A stretch of DNA of 64,000 bases. Source: Aquimarina latercula DSM 2041 (GTDB lineage: Bacteria; Bacteroidota; Bacteroidia; Flavobacteriales; Flavobacteriaceae). The translations under genes were made by a program, and so were the position numbers. Location: the NCBI RefSeq assembly GCF_000430645.1, contig NZ_AUMK01000010.1:124001-188000 (forward strand), in the 5' to 3' direction. The notes beneath the pieces were generated by a model. That model was not told the origin of the DNA and did no database searches. It worked only from the letters and a program-made list of their open reading frames with translations. Every line of letters begins with the position of its first letter. Within the stretch, counting starts at the first letter, position 1. This document shows, in pieces, positions 23,762 through 33,800 of the stretch.

Positions 23762-25057
23762 CTATGTCTTGTAAGTATCTTTAAGTTCCTTTTGCAAGTT
23801 TTGTTCATGCTGGTCTGTTAAAAACTTTACGGGAAATACTTTTCTTGGACCAACATTTTTAATTCTCTTGTTAATAGCAGTTCCAAACCCTTGCTTATCC
23901 ATTGCCTGCGATAATTTCTTTATGGATAATCGCAATCCTGAATGCGCATTCATTTGGGAAAGCATCTCTGATGCCATTATAAAATGAGCTTTCGGATCAT
24001 TTGCAGTACACGGCATATATAGCTTAGATAACCATTCCTCTTCAAGTGTATGTTGTCTGTAAATTTCATTCACTTTATTTAAGGTATCTATTTCTTTGCT
24101 GCTAAACCAATAAGGATATGCTTTTTCTTTTAGTAAATGAGCAGCTTGTGCCCATACCTTATCCATATCAACCTCATGCTGATAATTCAAATCTTTTACA
24201 CTAAACACTAAATACCTTCTATTTTCGGTATCTGATAGGAATTTTGGATTGTTTACCGACCCCATAAAAGAACATATTCTCGGTCTGGTTTTAGTGATTC
24301 TTGCATACACTTTTCTGTTGGTTACCTGAGGAGTGGTAATAATTGCTTTCATAGAATTAAAATCTTTTCCAAAGATGGTTTCGAGTTGATCGTCAATATT
24401 TACAAACCACTTTTCCGCCAAATAATTATTCGTGTTTTGATCTGTAAGTGTGGGATTAATATGTGAACAAACTAAATAATCTTTTAATACGAAAGGACAC
24501 AACTTGTTTAACCAGGTTGTTTTCCCTTTCCCCTGAGCTCCCACTAAAATCAAACAACTATGATTATTTCCCCTCCCCAAGATTGTAGCAACACTTGCTA
24601 CTAACCATTTTTTAAGATACGGCAACCATAAATCCTTTAACTCGATATCTTCTGAACTCAAATTGTCGATGGTTACAGTAGCTGCCAAATCCTTAATATA
24701 ATCGTACCCATCATAAGGTGGAAGCTCATCAAAATATTCCTTAATTGGATTATAAGGTTTTGAATAACTGGATTTTAACACCCGTTCCAGCATAGGTGGA
24801 CTGCATTTATATCCCTTTTCTATTAAGTCAATGTATATGTCGTTAAACATAAAATCATCTAGAATTTTAAACTCCGTACTATCAAAGGAACGAGCCTCAA
24901 TATTATAGGTTAATGTATTAAGTCTGATTTCATAATACATTCTCAAATAATCTTTAATCTGAGTAACCTTATTATAAGGAGCGGCTTTATCTTTTGATGG
25001 TTGCTTTTTTTTCCTCTTTTTTCGCTTTATTTCTTTGTGTTCTAACGCCATAAACAA
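23762..25057 (-). CDS. VapE-type AAA+/SF3-like helicase (virulence-associated E family)
   Basis: This 431-residue protein is of the virulence-associated E family, the helicase part of replication proteins in phages and phage satellites. A Walker A loop, GAQGKGKTTW, lies at residues 173-182; a Walker B-like FVNIDD at 218-223; and a motif with conserved Asn and Arg, VNNPKFLSDTENRRYLVF, around 275-292. The N-terminus (residues 1-25) is very basic. No primase domain is attached, unlike long VapE proteins, so a separate primase or a host enzyme would be needed. Start at residue 3 (MALEHKEIK) is equally likely. It overlaps the preceding gene by about 70 bp and is followed by a terminator and iterons, so it is the likely initiator helicase of the element. 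Confidence 0.88.
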   Translation of the reverse strand: MFMALEHKEIKRKKRKKKQPSKDKAAPYNKVTQIKDYLRMYYEIRLNTLTYNIEARSFDSTEFKILDDFMFNDIYIDLIEKGYKCSPPMLERVLKSSYSKPYNPIKEYFDELPPYDGYDYIKDLAATVTIDNLSSEDIELKDLWLPYLKKWLVASVATILGRGNNHSCLILVGAQGKGKTTWLNKLCPFVLKDYLVCSHINPTLTDQNTNNYLAEKWFVNIDDQLETIFGKDFNSMKAIITTPQVTNRKVYARITKTRPRICSFMGSVNNPKFLSDTENRRYLVFSVKDLNYQHEVDMDKVWAQAAHLLKEKAYPYWFSSKEIDTLNKVNEIYRQHTLEEEWLSKLYMPCTANDPKAHFIMASEMLSQMNAHSGLRLSIKKLSQAMDKQGFGTAINKRIKNVGPRKVFPVKFLTDQHEQNLQKELKDTYKT

Positions 25058-25541
25058 AATTGGTTTTGTTTTTTCTAATATTCCCCAATAGTTCTCTTAA
25101 TTGACAATTCACTTCTTTGAATAAAATAGTATCAATAGTATGTTGTTCTTCCTTAGAGTAACTCCTTAACTTTTCATTAAACATAGCTGGTAATCTAAAT
25201 TTCCCTTCTTGTTGTAGTTCATTTGCTCTACAAACCAATAACGGTTTGCCCCATTCCAGAAATCTGGGAAAATCCACAATACCATGCATCACACAAATAG
25301 CTTTTAAACTGGTAATCACTTTTTGCAAAAACAAATGATCTTTTTCCATTTCTGAAATAAATTTTTCTATATAATTATGATAAGCAATGATATAAGAATG
25401 AATTTTGTTTCTACGCTCCAAAAAACGATCACTTACTTTTGAATGTTCTGCTAGATACTCTAAATCTTTTTGTAATGATACAACGGATTGCTTAAAAGCT
25501 ACTGTATGTTTCTTTAACTCTTCCTCTTTAGTACTTCTCAT
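24987..25541 (-). CDS. Hypothetical protein of the replication operon
   Basis: This soluble, mostly helical 184-residue protein has coiled-coil-like segments (KKHTVAFKQSVVSLQKDLEYLAEHS; LERRNKIHSYIIAYHNYIEK) and a very basic C-terminus (RTQRNKAKKEEKKATIKR). It is not recognised. It overlaps its upstream neighbour by 14 bp and the VapE gene by about 70 bp, so it is co-translated with them. The position between a small DNA-binding protein and a helicase suggests a replication accessory, for example a helicase-loading or origin-binding factor. That is inference. Confidence 0.65.
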   Translation of the reverse strand: MRSTKEEELKKHTVAFKQSVVSLQKDLEYLAEHSKVSDRFLERRNKIHSYIIAYHNYIEKFISEMEKDHLFLQKVITSLKAICVMHGIVDFPRFLEWGKPLLVCRANELQQEGKFRLPAMFNEKLRSYSKEEQHTIDTILFKEVNCQLRELLGNIRKNKTNFVYGVRTQRNKAKKEEKKATIKR

Positions 25542-25764
25542 ATATAATATGTTCTAATTTAGATGGTGCCCCTAAATGCTTTACAATCATTTCTACCTGC
25601 CAAGGAGCATATAATCCTCCTTTATAAAGACCAATATGCGCTTCTATCTTTTTAACACATTTCCTAAAGGCATATGGAGAACATCCGTAAGCCTTATGAA
25701 AATCAGATTTAGATACAGCCCTATATCGTTGATTAGTGTTTTTAATGAATGAATACTTTTTCAT
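25528..25764 (-). CDS. Small DNA-binding protein, excisionase-like
   Basis: This 78-residue basic protein may have a winged-helix/MerR-like fold: AVSKSDFHKAYGCSPYAFRKCVKK resembles a recognition helix region, followed by a wing-like GLYKGGLYAPWQVEMIVKHLG. Such proteins in this place of mobile elements often control excision or replication. It overlaps the upstream HTH gene by 4 bp and the downstream gene by 14 bp. Assignment as Xis-like is tentative. Confidence 0.55.
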   Translation of the reverse strand: MKKYSFIKNTNQRYRAVSKSDFHKAYGCSPYAFRKCVKKIEAHIGLYKGGLYAPWQVEMIVKHLGAPSKLEHIIYEKY

Positions 25765-26081
25765 TTGGTAAGATTTAATTGTTTTATAAGCTTCTGATCA
25801 TGTAGTCTTTTTAATGTATGTGTATTGTGTTTTGGAATTTTATTATTCAATAGTTCCTCAATAGCACAATCAAAGAAATTGGCAACAATCGCCAACTTAT
25901 CGGCTGATATCTCTAGTCGTTCTTCTTTGGTGACATATAACCACCTCTCAAACGTTCGTTTGCTTACTTTACAAGCGACTGGTAGTTTACGTTTCGCTAT
26001 TGTGTATTCCTGATACGGTAATTTCTTAAGGTATTTTAAGATATTATATTTACGTTTATTAAAATTCATCTCTACTGTCAT
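25761..26081 (-). CDS. HTH regulator at the head of the replication operon
   Basis: This 106-residue basic protein has a likely HTH: LPVACKVSKRTFERWLYVTKEERLEISADKLAIVANFFDCAIEELL has helix spacing like XRE proteins, including the late DKLAIVANFFDC helix typical of them. It diverges from the S24-type repressor gene on the other side of a 336-bp AT-rich gap, as Cro-like or activator genes do in prophages and satellites. Probably the first early gene of the element. It starts the four-gene overlapping operon that ends with VapE. Confidence 0.65.
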   Translation of the reverse strand: MTVEMNFNKRKYNILKYLKKLPYQEYTIAKRKLPVACKVSKRTFERWLYVTKEERLEISADKLAIVANFFDCAIEELLNNKIPKHNTHTLKRLHDQKLIKQLNLTK

Positions 26082-26417
26082 TCTTCTTTATTTTTAATTA
26101 ATAAACACTGATCCTCAGATTTTTACTTTTTTAATCTTTCCTTGTTTCTTTTTGTGATGTTATACCTGATTATTAGTTGTTTTACATTGAGTTCACATTA
26201 TTTTATCAACTTTTTGTTGATATTTTTTGAAATTTTCATTTATTTTGTGATATAAATTTTGATTATTACTTGATAAAATCAATTTAACGACATTTTTATA
26301 CATATTGTTACTGTTTTAAACGTTTATTAACGACATAATTTCAAATATAAAGATAATAATATATACTTAATGTATGTTTTGATTTGCATTTTTTTTACGA
26401 ATTTTTATTTTTTAGAT

Positions 26418-27158
26418 ATGGGACAACATATAGTTAGCAAACGAATATTAGATATCATGGAATTACTTGTCAGAGAAAAAAAAGTAAAATCCATGAGCGC
26501 CATAGCGCGTAGCTTAGATTATTCTCCACAATCATTAGACAAGATAAAGAACGACGAAAGGAACTTTCCTTTAGAGGTTATCTATAAATTCTTTGATAAG
26601 TACGGCATCAACCCTAGTCTGGTGTTTATTGATGATTTATGGAAAAGACATAATGAAGCAAGCGAAAAGCATCGCTATTACGACCCAAAAACTTTTGGTG
26701 TTGCTGAATTAGCAGTGTATGTTGACATAGAATATACGCTGCAAGTAGCAATGGTGAGTAATGAGAATGCCAAAGACTACACATATAATCACGAAAAAGA
26801 GGAGTATATAGAAAAATTAGCTTTTATGACCTTTTCAAATAACGATAATGATTTTAGAAGTATCAGAGGTTTTCAAGTTAACGGAGATGATATGGAACCT
26901 AATTTTTTTCATGGAGATTGGGTGTTTGGTATCAGAAAAAGAAAATTAAATAACTTTAATATAAATAGGATATACATTATAGTTCTTATGCATGAGATTA
27001 TTGTTAGAAGAATAAAAGCACATGATAAAGAGAATAAACTTATAACAGTTTCTATGGATAATTATGCATATCCAGATCATGATATCTCCTTAGAGAGCGT
27101 ATTTGAGATTTGGGAATTTGAAAATGCTTTAAAAACCCGATTTCCTATGCCAAAGTAG
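26418..27158 (+). CDS. S24/LexA-fold phage-type repressor lacking the catalytic Ser
   Basis: The start at 26418 (MGQHIVSKRI) is preferred over 26370, because the extra 16 residues are hydrophobic and unlike a repressor. Residues about 8-50 form an HTH (VKSMSAIARSLDYSPQSLDKI) and about 135-240 the S24 peptidase fold. In self-cleaving repressors the nucleophile sits in GDSMxP; here it reads GDDMEP (156-161) with Asp158 in place of Ser, while the downstream basic segment (IIVRRIKAHD) keeps the position of the catalytic Lys. Self-cleavage is therefore unlikely. It would be the master repressor of the element, facing the attachment-site end. Confidence 0.8.
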   Translation: MGQHIVSKRILDIMELLVREKKVKSMSAIARSLDYSPQSLDKIKNDERNFPLEVIYKFFDKYGINPSLVFIDDLWKRHNEASEKHRYYDPKTFGVAELAVYVDIEYTLQVAMVSNENAKDYTYNHEKEEYIEKLAFMTFSNNDNDFRSIRGFQVNGDDMEPNFFHGDWVFGIRKRKLNNFNINRIYIIVLMHEIIVRRIKAHDKENKLITVSMDNYAYPDHDISLESVFEIWEFENALKTRFPMPK

Positions 27159-27200
27159 TCATATTTTAGTGTAAATTACTTGTTTTCAATGAATTACAAA

Positions 27201-27220
27201 GTAGTCAGTAGTAGTCAGTA
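27201..27220. repeat. Two tandem copies of GTAGTCAGTA
   Basis: GTAGTCAGTA is repeated exactly, head to tail. It is 130 bp inside the putative attachment site and shares the GTAGT core with the iterons at 23474-23600, so it may bind a recombination or replication protein. Low-level evidence. Confidence 0.4.
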
Positions 27221-27348
27221 AAAATTAGAAAATGAGCTATAAAAAATAATCAAAAAAAAATCCTTGATATACTTGCAGAAATCGCGATGTGTTGTATATT
27301 TGCGGCGCTGAAAACGTCAAATAACAGTATAAATATATGGGTAAAGTA

Positions 27349-27373
27349 GCAGGTTCGAATCCTGCCACCCCGA
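27349..27373 (+). other. 3' fragment of tRNA-Pro, putative attachment site
   Basis: GCAGGTTCGAATCCTGC (27349-27365) is a complete T arm, followed by CACCCCG (a 3' acceptor strand) and the discriminator A. The 5' part of the tRNA (acceptor CGGGGTG, D arm, anticodon) is absent. A CGGGGTG/CACCCCG acceptor is what I expect for a tRNA-Pro. Truncated 3' tRNA ends next to mobile elements are the typical remains of site-specific integration. The intact copy and the left end were not found in this window. Confidence 0.65.
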
Positions 27374-27399
27374 CAATTTGAAAAATATACAATTTATCC

Positions 27400-27473
27400 G
27401 GTCGCGTAGCTCAGCTGGATAGAGCATCTGCCTTCTAAGCAGACGGTCACAGGTTCGAATCCTGTCGCGATCA
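27400..27473 (+). tRNA. tRNA-Arg (anticodon TCT)
   Basis: This is a full cloverleaf: acceptor GGTCGCG pairs with CGCGATC (one G-T pair), the D arm is TAGCTCAGCTGGATAGAGCA, the anticodon stem TCTGC/GCAGA encloses CTTCTAA with anticodon TCT, and the T arm is ACAGGTTCGAATCCTGT. CCA is not encoded. It lies 26 bp after the tRNA-Pro fragment, so the two were probably a tRNA pair before the element inserted. Confidence 0.97.
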
Positions 27474-27477
27474 CAAG

Positions 27478-27506
27478 AAGCCTTACTTTAAAGTAAGGCT
27501 TTTTTG
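27478..27506 (+). terminator. Terminator after tRNA-Arg
   Basis: AAGCCTTACTTT/AAAGTAAGGCTT (27478-27501) is a perfect 12-bp palindromic stem followed by T residues. It ends the tRNA transcript. Confidence 0.9.
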
Positions 27507-27780
27507 TTAAAATATATTGTAACATTTAATATGTAATACGTTCAATTAACCACTTAAACGTTTTCGTAAGTAGTTGCATATTTCCAAAACTATATAAAAG
27601 TATACACGTAAGGCACTTACCTATTCTTTTTGACATTATCTAAATACAATATATTACTATTCCTTCTTTTGCTTGATCATAATATTTTAATAAATTTAAA
27701 GAATTAACAATTCGAAGGCATTATTTGGAGTTTATACCTCTAAAAAGATAATTATCCCAAAACGAAACCCCTGAACACAT

Positions 27781-30702
27781 ATGTCCTCAATAAAAATATA
27801 CCTTGTAATTACCGCCCTATTTTTTTTCTTTTCGAAAGGAATTGCTCAAAGTAAATGGAAAGAGATTACGCAAATCAGAAACTACTCTAACCGAAACATC
27901 GGCCAAGCAGCTCCTAAAACTTATGATATTACGCAAACAAAAAATGGGTTGTTATACTTTGCGAATGAATATGGATTATTAGAGTTTAATGGTTTAGATT
28001 GGAACATCCTATTACAACCTAACAACAGATCTCACATAAGTTCTTTGCTCTCTCATAATGACAGAATTTATATTGGAAGCAATAATGAAATAGGAATTGC
28101 TCAAAAAAACCAATTTGAACAGATTCATTACAAATCACTAAATCATCTTTTACCAAAGAATTTTATTGATTTTAGTTTGGTCTGGGATATTTTTGAAATT
28201 CAGAACTATATCTATTTTTGCACCAATAATTATTTTATAAAGTATGATATCAACGAAAATTCAATTCATTATATCTACAACTCTTTTGGGGCTAGAAGTG
28301 CTACTAAAATAAATAATTTAATATACTTTGTAGATAATAACAATAACATTAAAAAAATTGAGAACGGTCAAATTTTAGAGGTTTTTTCTAACAATCAATT
28401 TGAGAACTATTCAATTGAACAAATTCTCCCACATACTGATCAATCACTTCTGGTTTTTACACGAAAAAAAGGAGGTTTCATTCTAAAAAACAACAAACTT
28501 TTTTCTTGGTCGAAGGAACACAAGACATCTATCTCAAAAGAGGTACACATATCTAAAGCTATACTTCTAGAGAACGGAATATATTGTATTGGAACTACAA
28601 ATGATGGTGTTATCTTTTATAACAAAAATGGTCAACTACTTCAAAAACTTAATCGAAAAAACAAATTACTAAGCAATAACGTACTTGATCTTTTTATAGA
28701 TAAATCTAAAAACCTTTGGGTCACATTAGACGGCAGTATAAGCTATATAGAATTAAAATCCCCATTTTATGCAATATCCGAAGATAATGGTGTTTTTGGA
28801 ACTACCTATGATGTAAAAAAAAATAATGATACTTTATACATTGCTACCTCAGATGGTGTATACTTCAGAGAGTGGATTACATCTCATACTAACAAAAAAT
28901 TTAAAAAATTATCAGGAATAGAAGGGCAAGTATGGAATTTCACCAAAATCGATAATGATTTATTAGTAGGAGCTCATAATGGCTCTTATCAAATAAAAAA
29001 TACCAAAGCAAAATTGATTAGTGAAATCAAAGGAGGTTGGAATTTTATTCCAATTCCTGATCAACCAAATCTTGTTTTACAAGGAACATACTCTGGCATA
29101 TATGTGTTTGAAAAAGACAAAGAAATATGGCGTGTCAGAAATAAGATTGAAGGATTTGATGATACTGGAAGAGAAATTTCTTTCAGTAACAAAAATACTA
29201 TTTGGATATCTCAAGGTTATAAAGGAATCTACAAACTACAACTATCTTCTGACTATAAGAATGTACAAAAGACGCAACTATATGACCAATCAAAGGGATT
29301 TCCCAGTAATCTATTTAATAATCTTTTAGAAACTGGTTCTAAGCAACTCTTTGGTACACAATTAGGCGTATATGAATATCATAAAGAAAAAGACTCTATG
29401 GTTGTAAATGATAAATACACTAGCATTTTGACCAATCACAAAATTATTAGACGGTTGAAAAAACTATCACAAAATAAAGATCTTTTCATACAAGGGTATG
29501 ATAGAAATGATGATATCGGAGTAATTGAATTTGGTCCTACAGGAGATTATAATATAAAAAAAACACCCTTTCAAAGGTTAAAGAATAAATTAATACCTGC
29601 TTTTGAAAAAGTGATAGAATTTAATAATGGTGATCTTGGGTTTACATCCAAAAATGGTCTAATCATCTATAATAAGCATCTTCAAATTGACTATGACACA
29701 AAATTCAATACTATATTAAATCAGGTAAAAAATAAAGATTCTATTATATTCGGAAATGTTGAAGATTATAAAAATCAAATACGGAAAGACACAATAACAA
29801 GACCAATTCCTTTTAACGCTAATAAATTAAAATTTTCCTTCGTTGCTCCGTTCTATGAACAACCTAATTCGGTAGAATACCAGACCTATTTGGAAGGGCT
29901 AGATGAAGATTGGTCAGATTGGACCTCAAAATCCATTAAAGAATATAATTTCCTTCCTTCAGGAGACTATATCTTCAAAGTAAGGGCAAAAAATATCTAT
30001 GGAAAAATTAGTCCAGAAACCAATTACAAATTCTCTATTAACCCACCTTGGTACTTATCCTCACAAATGTATATTGTATACATTCTTCTATTCATTCTCG
30101 GTATCTACACAATTTTAAAAATTAAAGATAAACAAAGAAAAAAAGGAATTGAAAAAATAAAGATCTCCCATCAAAAAGAAATTGAGTTACAGAAAATCAA
30201 ATTTGAAGAAAAACGACTTAAGGATAAGAATAACGAAATAAAAAAAGATAACAAAGCACTTAAACAAAACTTAGAGATACAAAACAAAGAACTTGCTTCT
30301 TCCGCAATGCAGATGGTTCAGATTGAAAATCAATTATCGCAGCTTAAGAAAAATCTAGATGAAGTCTATTCTACGTCAGAGAATGAAAATAAGAAGAAGC
30401 TTCGTAAGATTATAAAATCACTAGAAGATCAAATTAAAGGAGGTAATAACTGGAAACATTTTGAAACACATTTCAATCAAATTCATGATAATTCATTACA
30501 AAGATTAAGGGAACAATATCCTGATCTTAATCACAGAGAAATAAGATTATGTGCCTATTTAAAACTTAATTTATCAAGTAAAGAGATTGCACCTTTAATG
30601 GGCATTTCATATCGAGGAATAGAATCTTTACGTTTTAGAATCAGAAAAAAAATGGAATTGGATACAACGACTAATTTAACTGATTACATCATTAGATTCT
30701 AG
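27781..30702 (+). CDS. Membrane-anchored Y_Y_Y/LuxR-type regulator with beta-propeller sensor
   Basis: This 973-residue protein has a signal peptide (residues 1-22), a periplasmic beta-propeller sensor with repeated W-containing blades, a Y_Y_Y domain (YQTYLEGLDEDWSDW onward, about 690-755), one membrane helix (about 762-782), a long coiled coil (about 790-880) and a C-terminal LuxR-type HTH (LSSKEIAPLMGISYRGIESLR, about 930-950). This is the layout of Bacteroidota glycan-sensing regulators that lack histidine kinase and receiver domains. The ligand is sensed outside and the HTH acts inside, possibly from the membrane. It lies 184 bp upstream of the GH26 gene on the same strand, so it probably controls that gene and perhaps the wider locus. 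Confidence 0.85.
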   Translation: MSSIKIYLVITALFFFFSKGIAQSKWKEITQIRNYSNRNIGQAAPKTYDITQTKNGLLYFANEYGLLEFNGLDWNILLQPNNRSHISSLLSHNDRIYIGSNNEIGIAQKNQFEQIHYKSLNHLLPKNFIDFSLVWDIFEIQNYIYFCTNNYFIKYDINENSIHYIYNSFGARSATKINNLIYFVDNNNNIKKIENGQILEVFSNNQFENYSIEQILPHTDQSLLVFTRKKGGFILKNNKLFSWSKEHKTSISKEVHISKAILLENGIYCIGTTNDGVIFYNKNGQLLQKLNRKNKLLSNNVLDLFIDKSKNLWVTLDGSISYIELKSPFYAISEDNGVFGTTYDVKKNNDTLYIATSDGVYFREWITSHTNKKFKKLSGIEGQVWNFTKIDNDLLVGAHNGSYQIKNTKAKLISEIKGGWNFIPIPDQPNLVLQGTYSGIYVFEKDKEIWRVRNKIEGFDDTGREISFSNKNTIWISQGYKGIYKLQLSSDYKNVQKTQLYDQSKGFPSNLFNNLLETGSKQLFGTQLGVYEYHKEKDSMVVNDKYTSILTNHKIIRRLKKLSQNKDLFIQGYDRNDDIGVIEFGPTGDYNIKKTPFQRLKNKLIPAFEKVIEFNNGDLGFTSKNGLIIYNKHLQIDYDTKFNTILNQVKNKDSIIFGNVEDYKNQIRKDTITRPIPFNANKLKFSFVAPFYEQPNSVEYQTYLEGLDEDWSDWTSKSIKEYNFLPSGDYIFKVRAKNIYGKISPETNYKFSINPPWYLSSQMYIVYILLFILGIYTILKIKDKQRKKGIEKIKISHQKEIELQKIKFEEKRLKDKNNEIKKDNKALKQNLEIQNKELASSAMQMVQIENQLSQLKKNLDEVYSTSENENKKKLRKIIKSLEDQIKGGNNWKHFETHFNQIHDNSLQRLREQYPDLNHREIRLCAYLKLNLSSKEIAPLMGISYRGIESLRFRIRKKMELDTTTNLTDYIIRF

Positions 30703-30886
30703 ATTATAACTGTAATTGATAAATGGTTTCACCTTTCGAAATAAAGTTTGCGTAGTAAAACTGTAGTGCTTTTGTATTTCCAAAGTAGTAACGTTTTCGA
30801 TTTTATAACAAACTCATAATAATTTTGATAAAAAGTCAATAAAATCATTCGATTATTACATTGACCTTAATTAAAACACAATTATT

Positions 30887-33800
30887 ATGCTCACATTTAA
30901 CACAAACCGAATACTACTATTGCTTTTAACATGCATAGGGTATTTATCTATGTTTTCACAAAACACAATTCCAGGAAAATTTGCTCCTGTTGATGACAAA
31001 ACTATGCTGATTATCGGTCAAGATTTAACCTCAGTTGAGGGGTATGTAAATTCTGGCAATTTTCCCACACCAGCAGGAGTAACTATGTACACCGATTTAT
31101 ATACAATGGCCGGTCTAAATGATATTACCAACTATGGTGCTGGTGATATTGGACTTCAAGAAGCTATGAATCGATATCCTAATTCCGCTCTTTCTATTGG
31201 TTTTTGGATGCGAGAAGAGGCAGATGGCCAAGGGGAAGATCATCCTAATGGTCTTACAGAACTAGTCAATGGATTGCATAATGACGAATTAGATAAATTC
31301 GCAGATTTCGCAATAAGAAATAGTCCTCGACCAATCTATTTTAGAATTGGATATGAATTTGATGGTCCTTGGAACAATTACGATCCTAATAGATACAAAG
31401 CTGGTTATAGATATATTGTTGATTATCTTAATGAGAAAGGCGTAACTAATATAGCTTATGTATGGCAATCAGCAACTTGGGGCGAAAACACCCCTAATAT
31501 TATCGATAGTTATTATCCTGGTGATACTTATGTTGACTATGTCGGGTTATCCTTTTTCTTCTATTCACAAGATTTTAATGCAGCTAACTTAGACTACATA
31601 TTACAATATTCAAGAGATAAAAATAAACCCATAATGGTAGCAGAAGCTTCTGCTCAATACTATGAATTTGACCAAGGAACTTATCATTTTAATGGTATTA
31701 CACAAATGGGGAGTCAACAAATATGGGATCAGTTTTTTAGAGATCAATTAATCCCATTTATTGATAACAATAATGATGTAATTAGAGCACTAGCTTGGAT
31801 TAATTCCGATTGGCAATCACAACCATTGTGGAGAAATTCTGGTGTACACTGGGGTGATACAAGAATTGAAACAGATGCTTTAATTACCTCCAACTGGAAT
31901 AATTACATTAATAACGGAAATTTCCTTCATGGTGGTACCAACTTATTAAATGACTTAGGCGTTACAAATACTCCCCCAAACCCAAACTGCAATGATGGTA
32001 TGCAAAACGGTGATGAAACCGGTGTTGATTGCGGAGGAACTTGTACTCCTTGTGACACTGGAGATGGAGAGACAAATACCAAGATAGAAGCTGAAACAGC
32101 AAGTCTTTCTGGACAAGCACAATATTACAATGATACATCCGCCAGTGGAGGACAAGGAGTTGCTTTTCTTGATCAGAACGGAAATGGATTCACCATAAAT
32201 AATGCTCCTCAAGCTCAAAAAGTAGAAGTTATTTATGCTTCTCAAAATACTGGAGGCATATCGGTATTAATAAATGGAGAAAATACTGAAACATTAAACT
32301 TTAATTCGAATGGTACTTGGGTTGGATTATATACAACATCATCAATAGATATAGAAGTGCCAGCTGGAGCTTCTTTTCAGATCGTAAATCAAGGAGGTGA
32401 AGATCAAGCATTAAATATAGATTACTTAAATTTTATCAATAATGATAGTGGAACAGGAAATGAACCGTGTACGGGTAATGATATCCCTAATGCAACTACA
32501 AGTTTTTCAAATGAAACTGCTCAAGGAGCGAATGATGGTAGCATTACTTTTAATTTTAATGACACTAATGGGCGTACTAATATAGAGTTTAGTATTGATG
32601 GCGGAGCTACTTATCCATACAACGTGAGGGATAACACTGGATCTACCACAATATCTAATCTCTCTCCAGGAAATTATAACACTTTTGTTAGATGGGGTAA
32701 TAATGAGTGCGCCAGAAGCTTAAATACAGTTGTTATAAATGAAGGAGAACCTGATAACCCTGGTAATACTACAGGTAGTTACTTAGAACCAAGTACTGGC
32801 GAAAAAATGATTTTTATAGGACAAGATTTGTTATCTACGTCAGATTATATAACCGATTGTGAAAGTTGCCCTACGCCTACAGGAGTAGCAACTTATGTAA
32901 ATTTAGCAAATGTCTTGTTACCAGGAGATAACGGTGCTCTAGGTTGGGCTCAAAACGATCAACCATTGGGAATCGATATTGATTGGGGAGGTGGACCTCT
33001 GAATGCTCATAGTGCCGCTGTTGGGTTTCCTAACTCAGCTGTACAAATAGGTTTATATCTAGTAGGTGAAACCGGCAATATCTCCTCGGGAGGAAGAGAT
33101 GCAGAAATAAGGCAAATGGCGGATTTCTTTAAATCATTAAGCAATACAGCTTTTTACCTTCGTATTGGATATGAATTCGATGGACAATGGAATGGATATT
33201 CTGGACAAAGTTATATCAATGCATATAGAAGAATAGTAGATCTTCTAAAACAAGAAGGGGTAATAAATGTAGCATATGTTTGGCAATCAAGCACCTCTCC
33301 TATTGATGATATATTAGATGGCGGAAGAGAAGATCTACTGAACTTTTATCCTGGAGACGATTATGTAGATTGGTTTGGAATGTCCTGGTTTTTAAATCCA
33401 AATGAAAACGCCACAGTAAATAATAACACCCCTTCTACTCAATTATTTTTGGCGAATGAACTAGTTAGTTTAGCAAGACAAAGAGGTAAAGCTGTCATGA
33501 TTGCAGAATCAGCTAACCAAGGATATGATAATCAACAGCTAACTAATTCCAATATTAGTAGTGTTTGGGATGGTACTGAAGCTCAAGGAACACTTAATAA
33601 ATCTGGAAACCAAATCTGGAACGAGTGGTTTGTTCCTTATTTCAATTTCATTAACAATAATGATGATATCATCAAAGCAATCACCTATATTAATGCTGAC
33701 TGGGACTCTCAAGGTCTTTGGGATGCTCCATATGAACAGGGGTATTGGGGAGATACTAGAATTCAAGTAAATAACATTATTGAAAATAACTGGGCTAATC

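Noticed and set aside
26370..26417. Repressor start at 26370
   Set aside because: The added residues are a hydrophobic run unlike the N-terminus of HTH repressors; the ATG at 26418 begins directly before the DNA-binding region.
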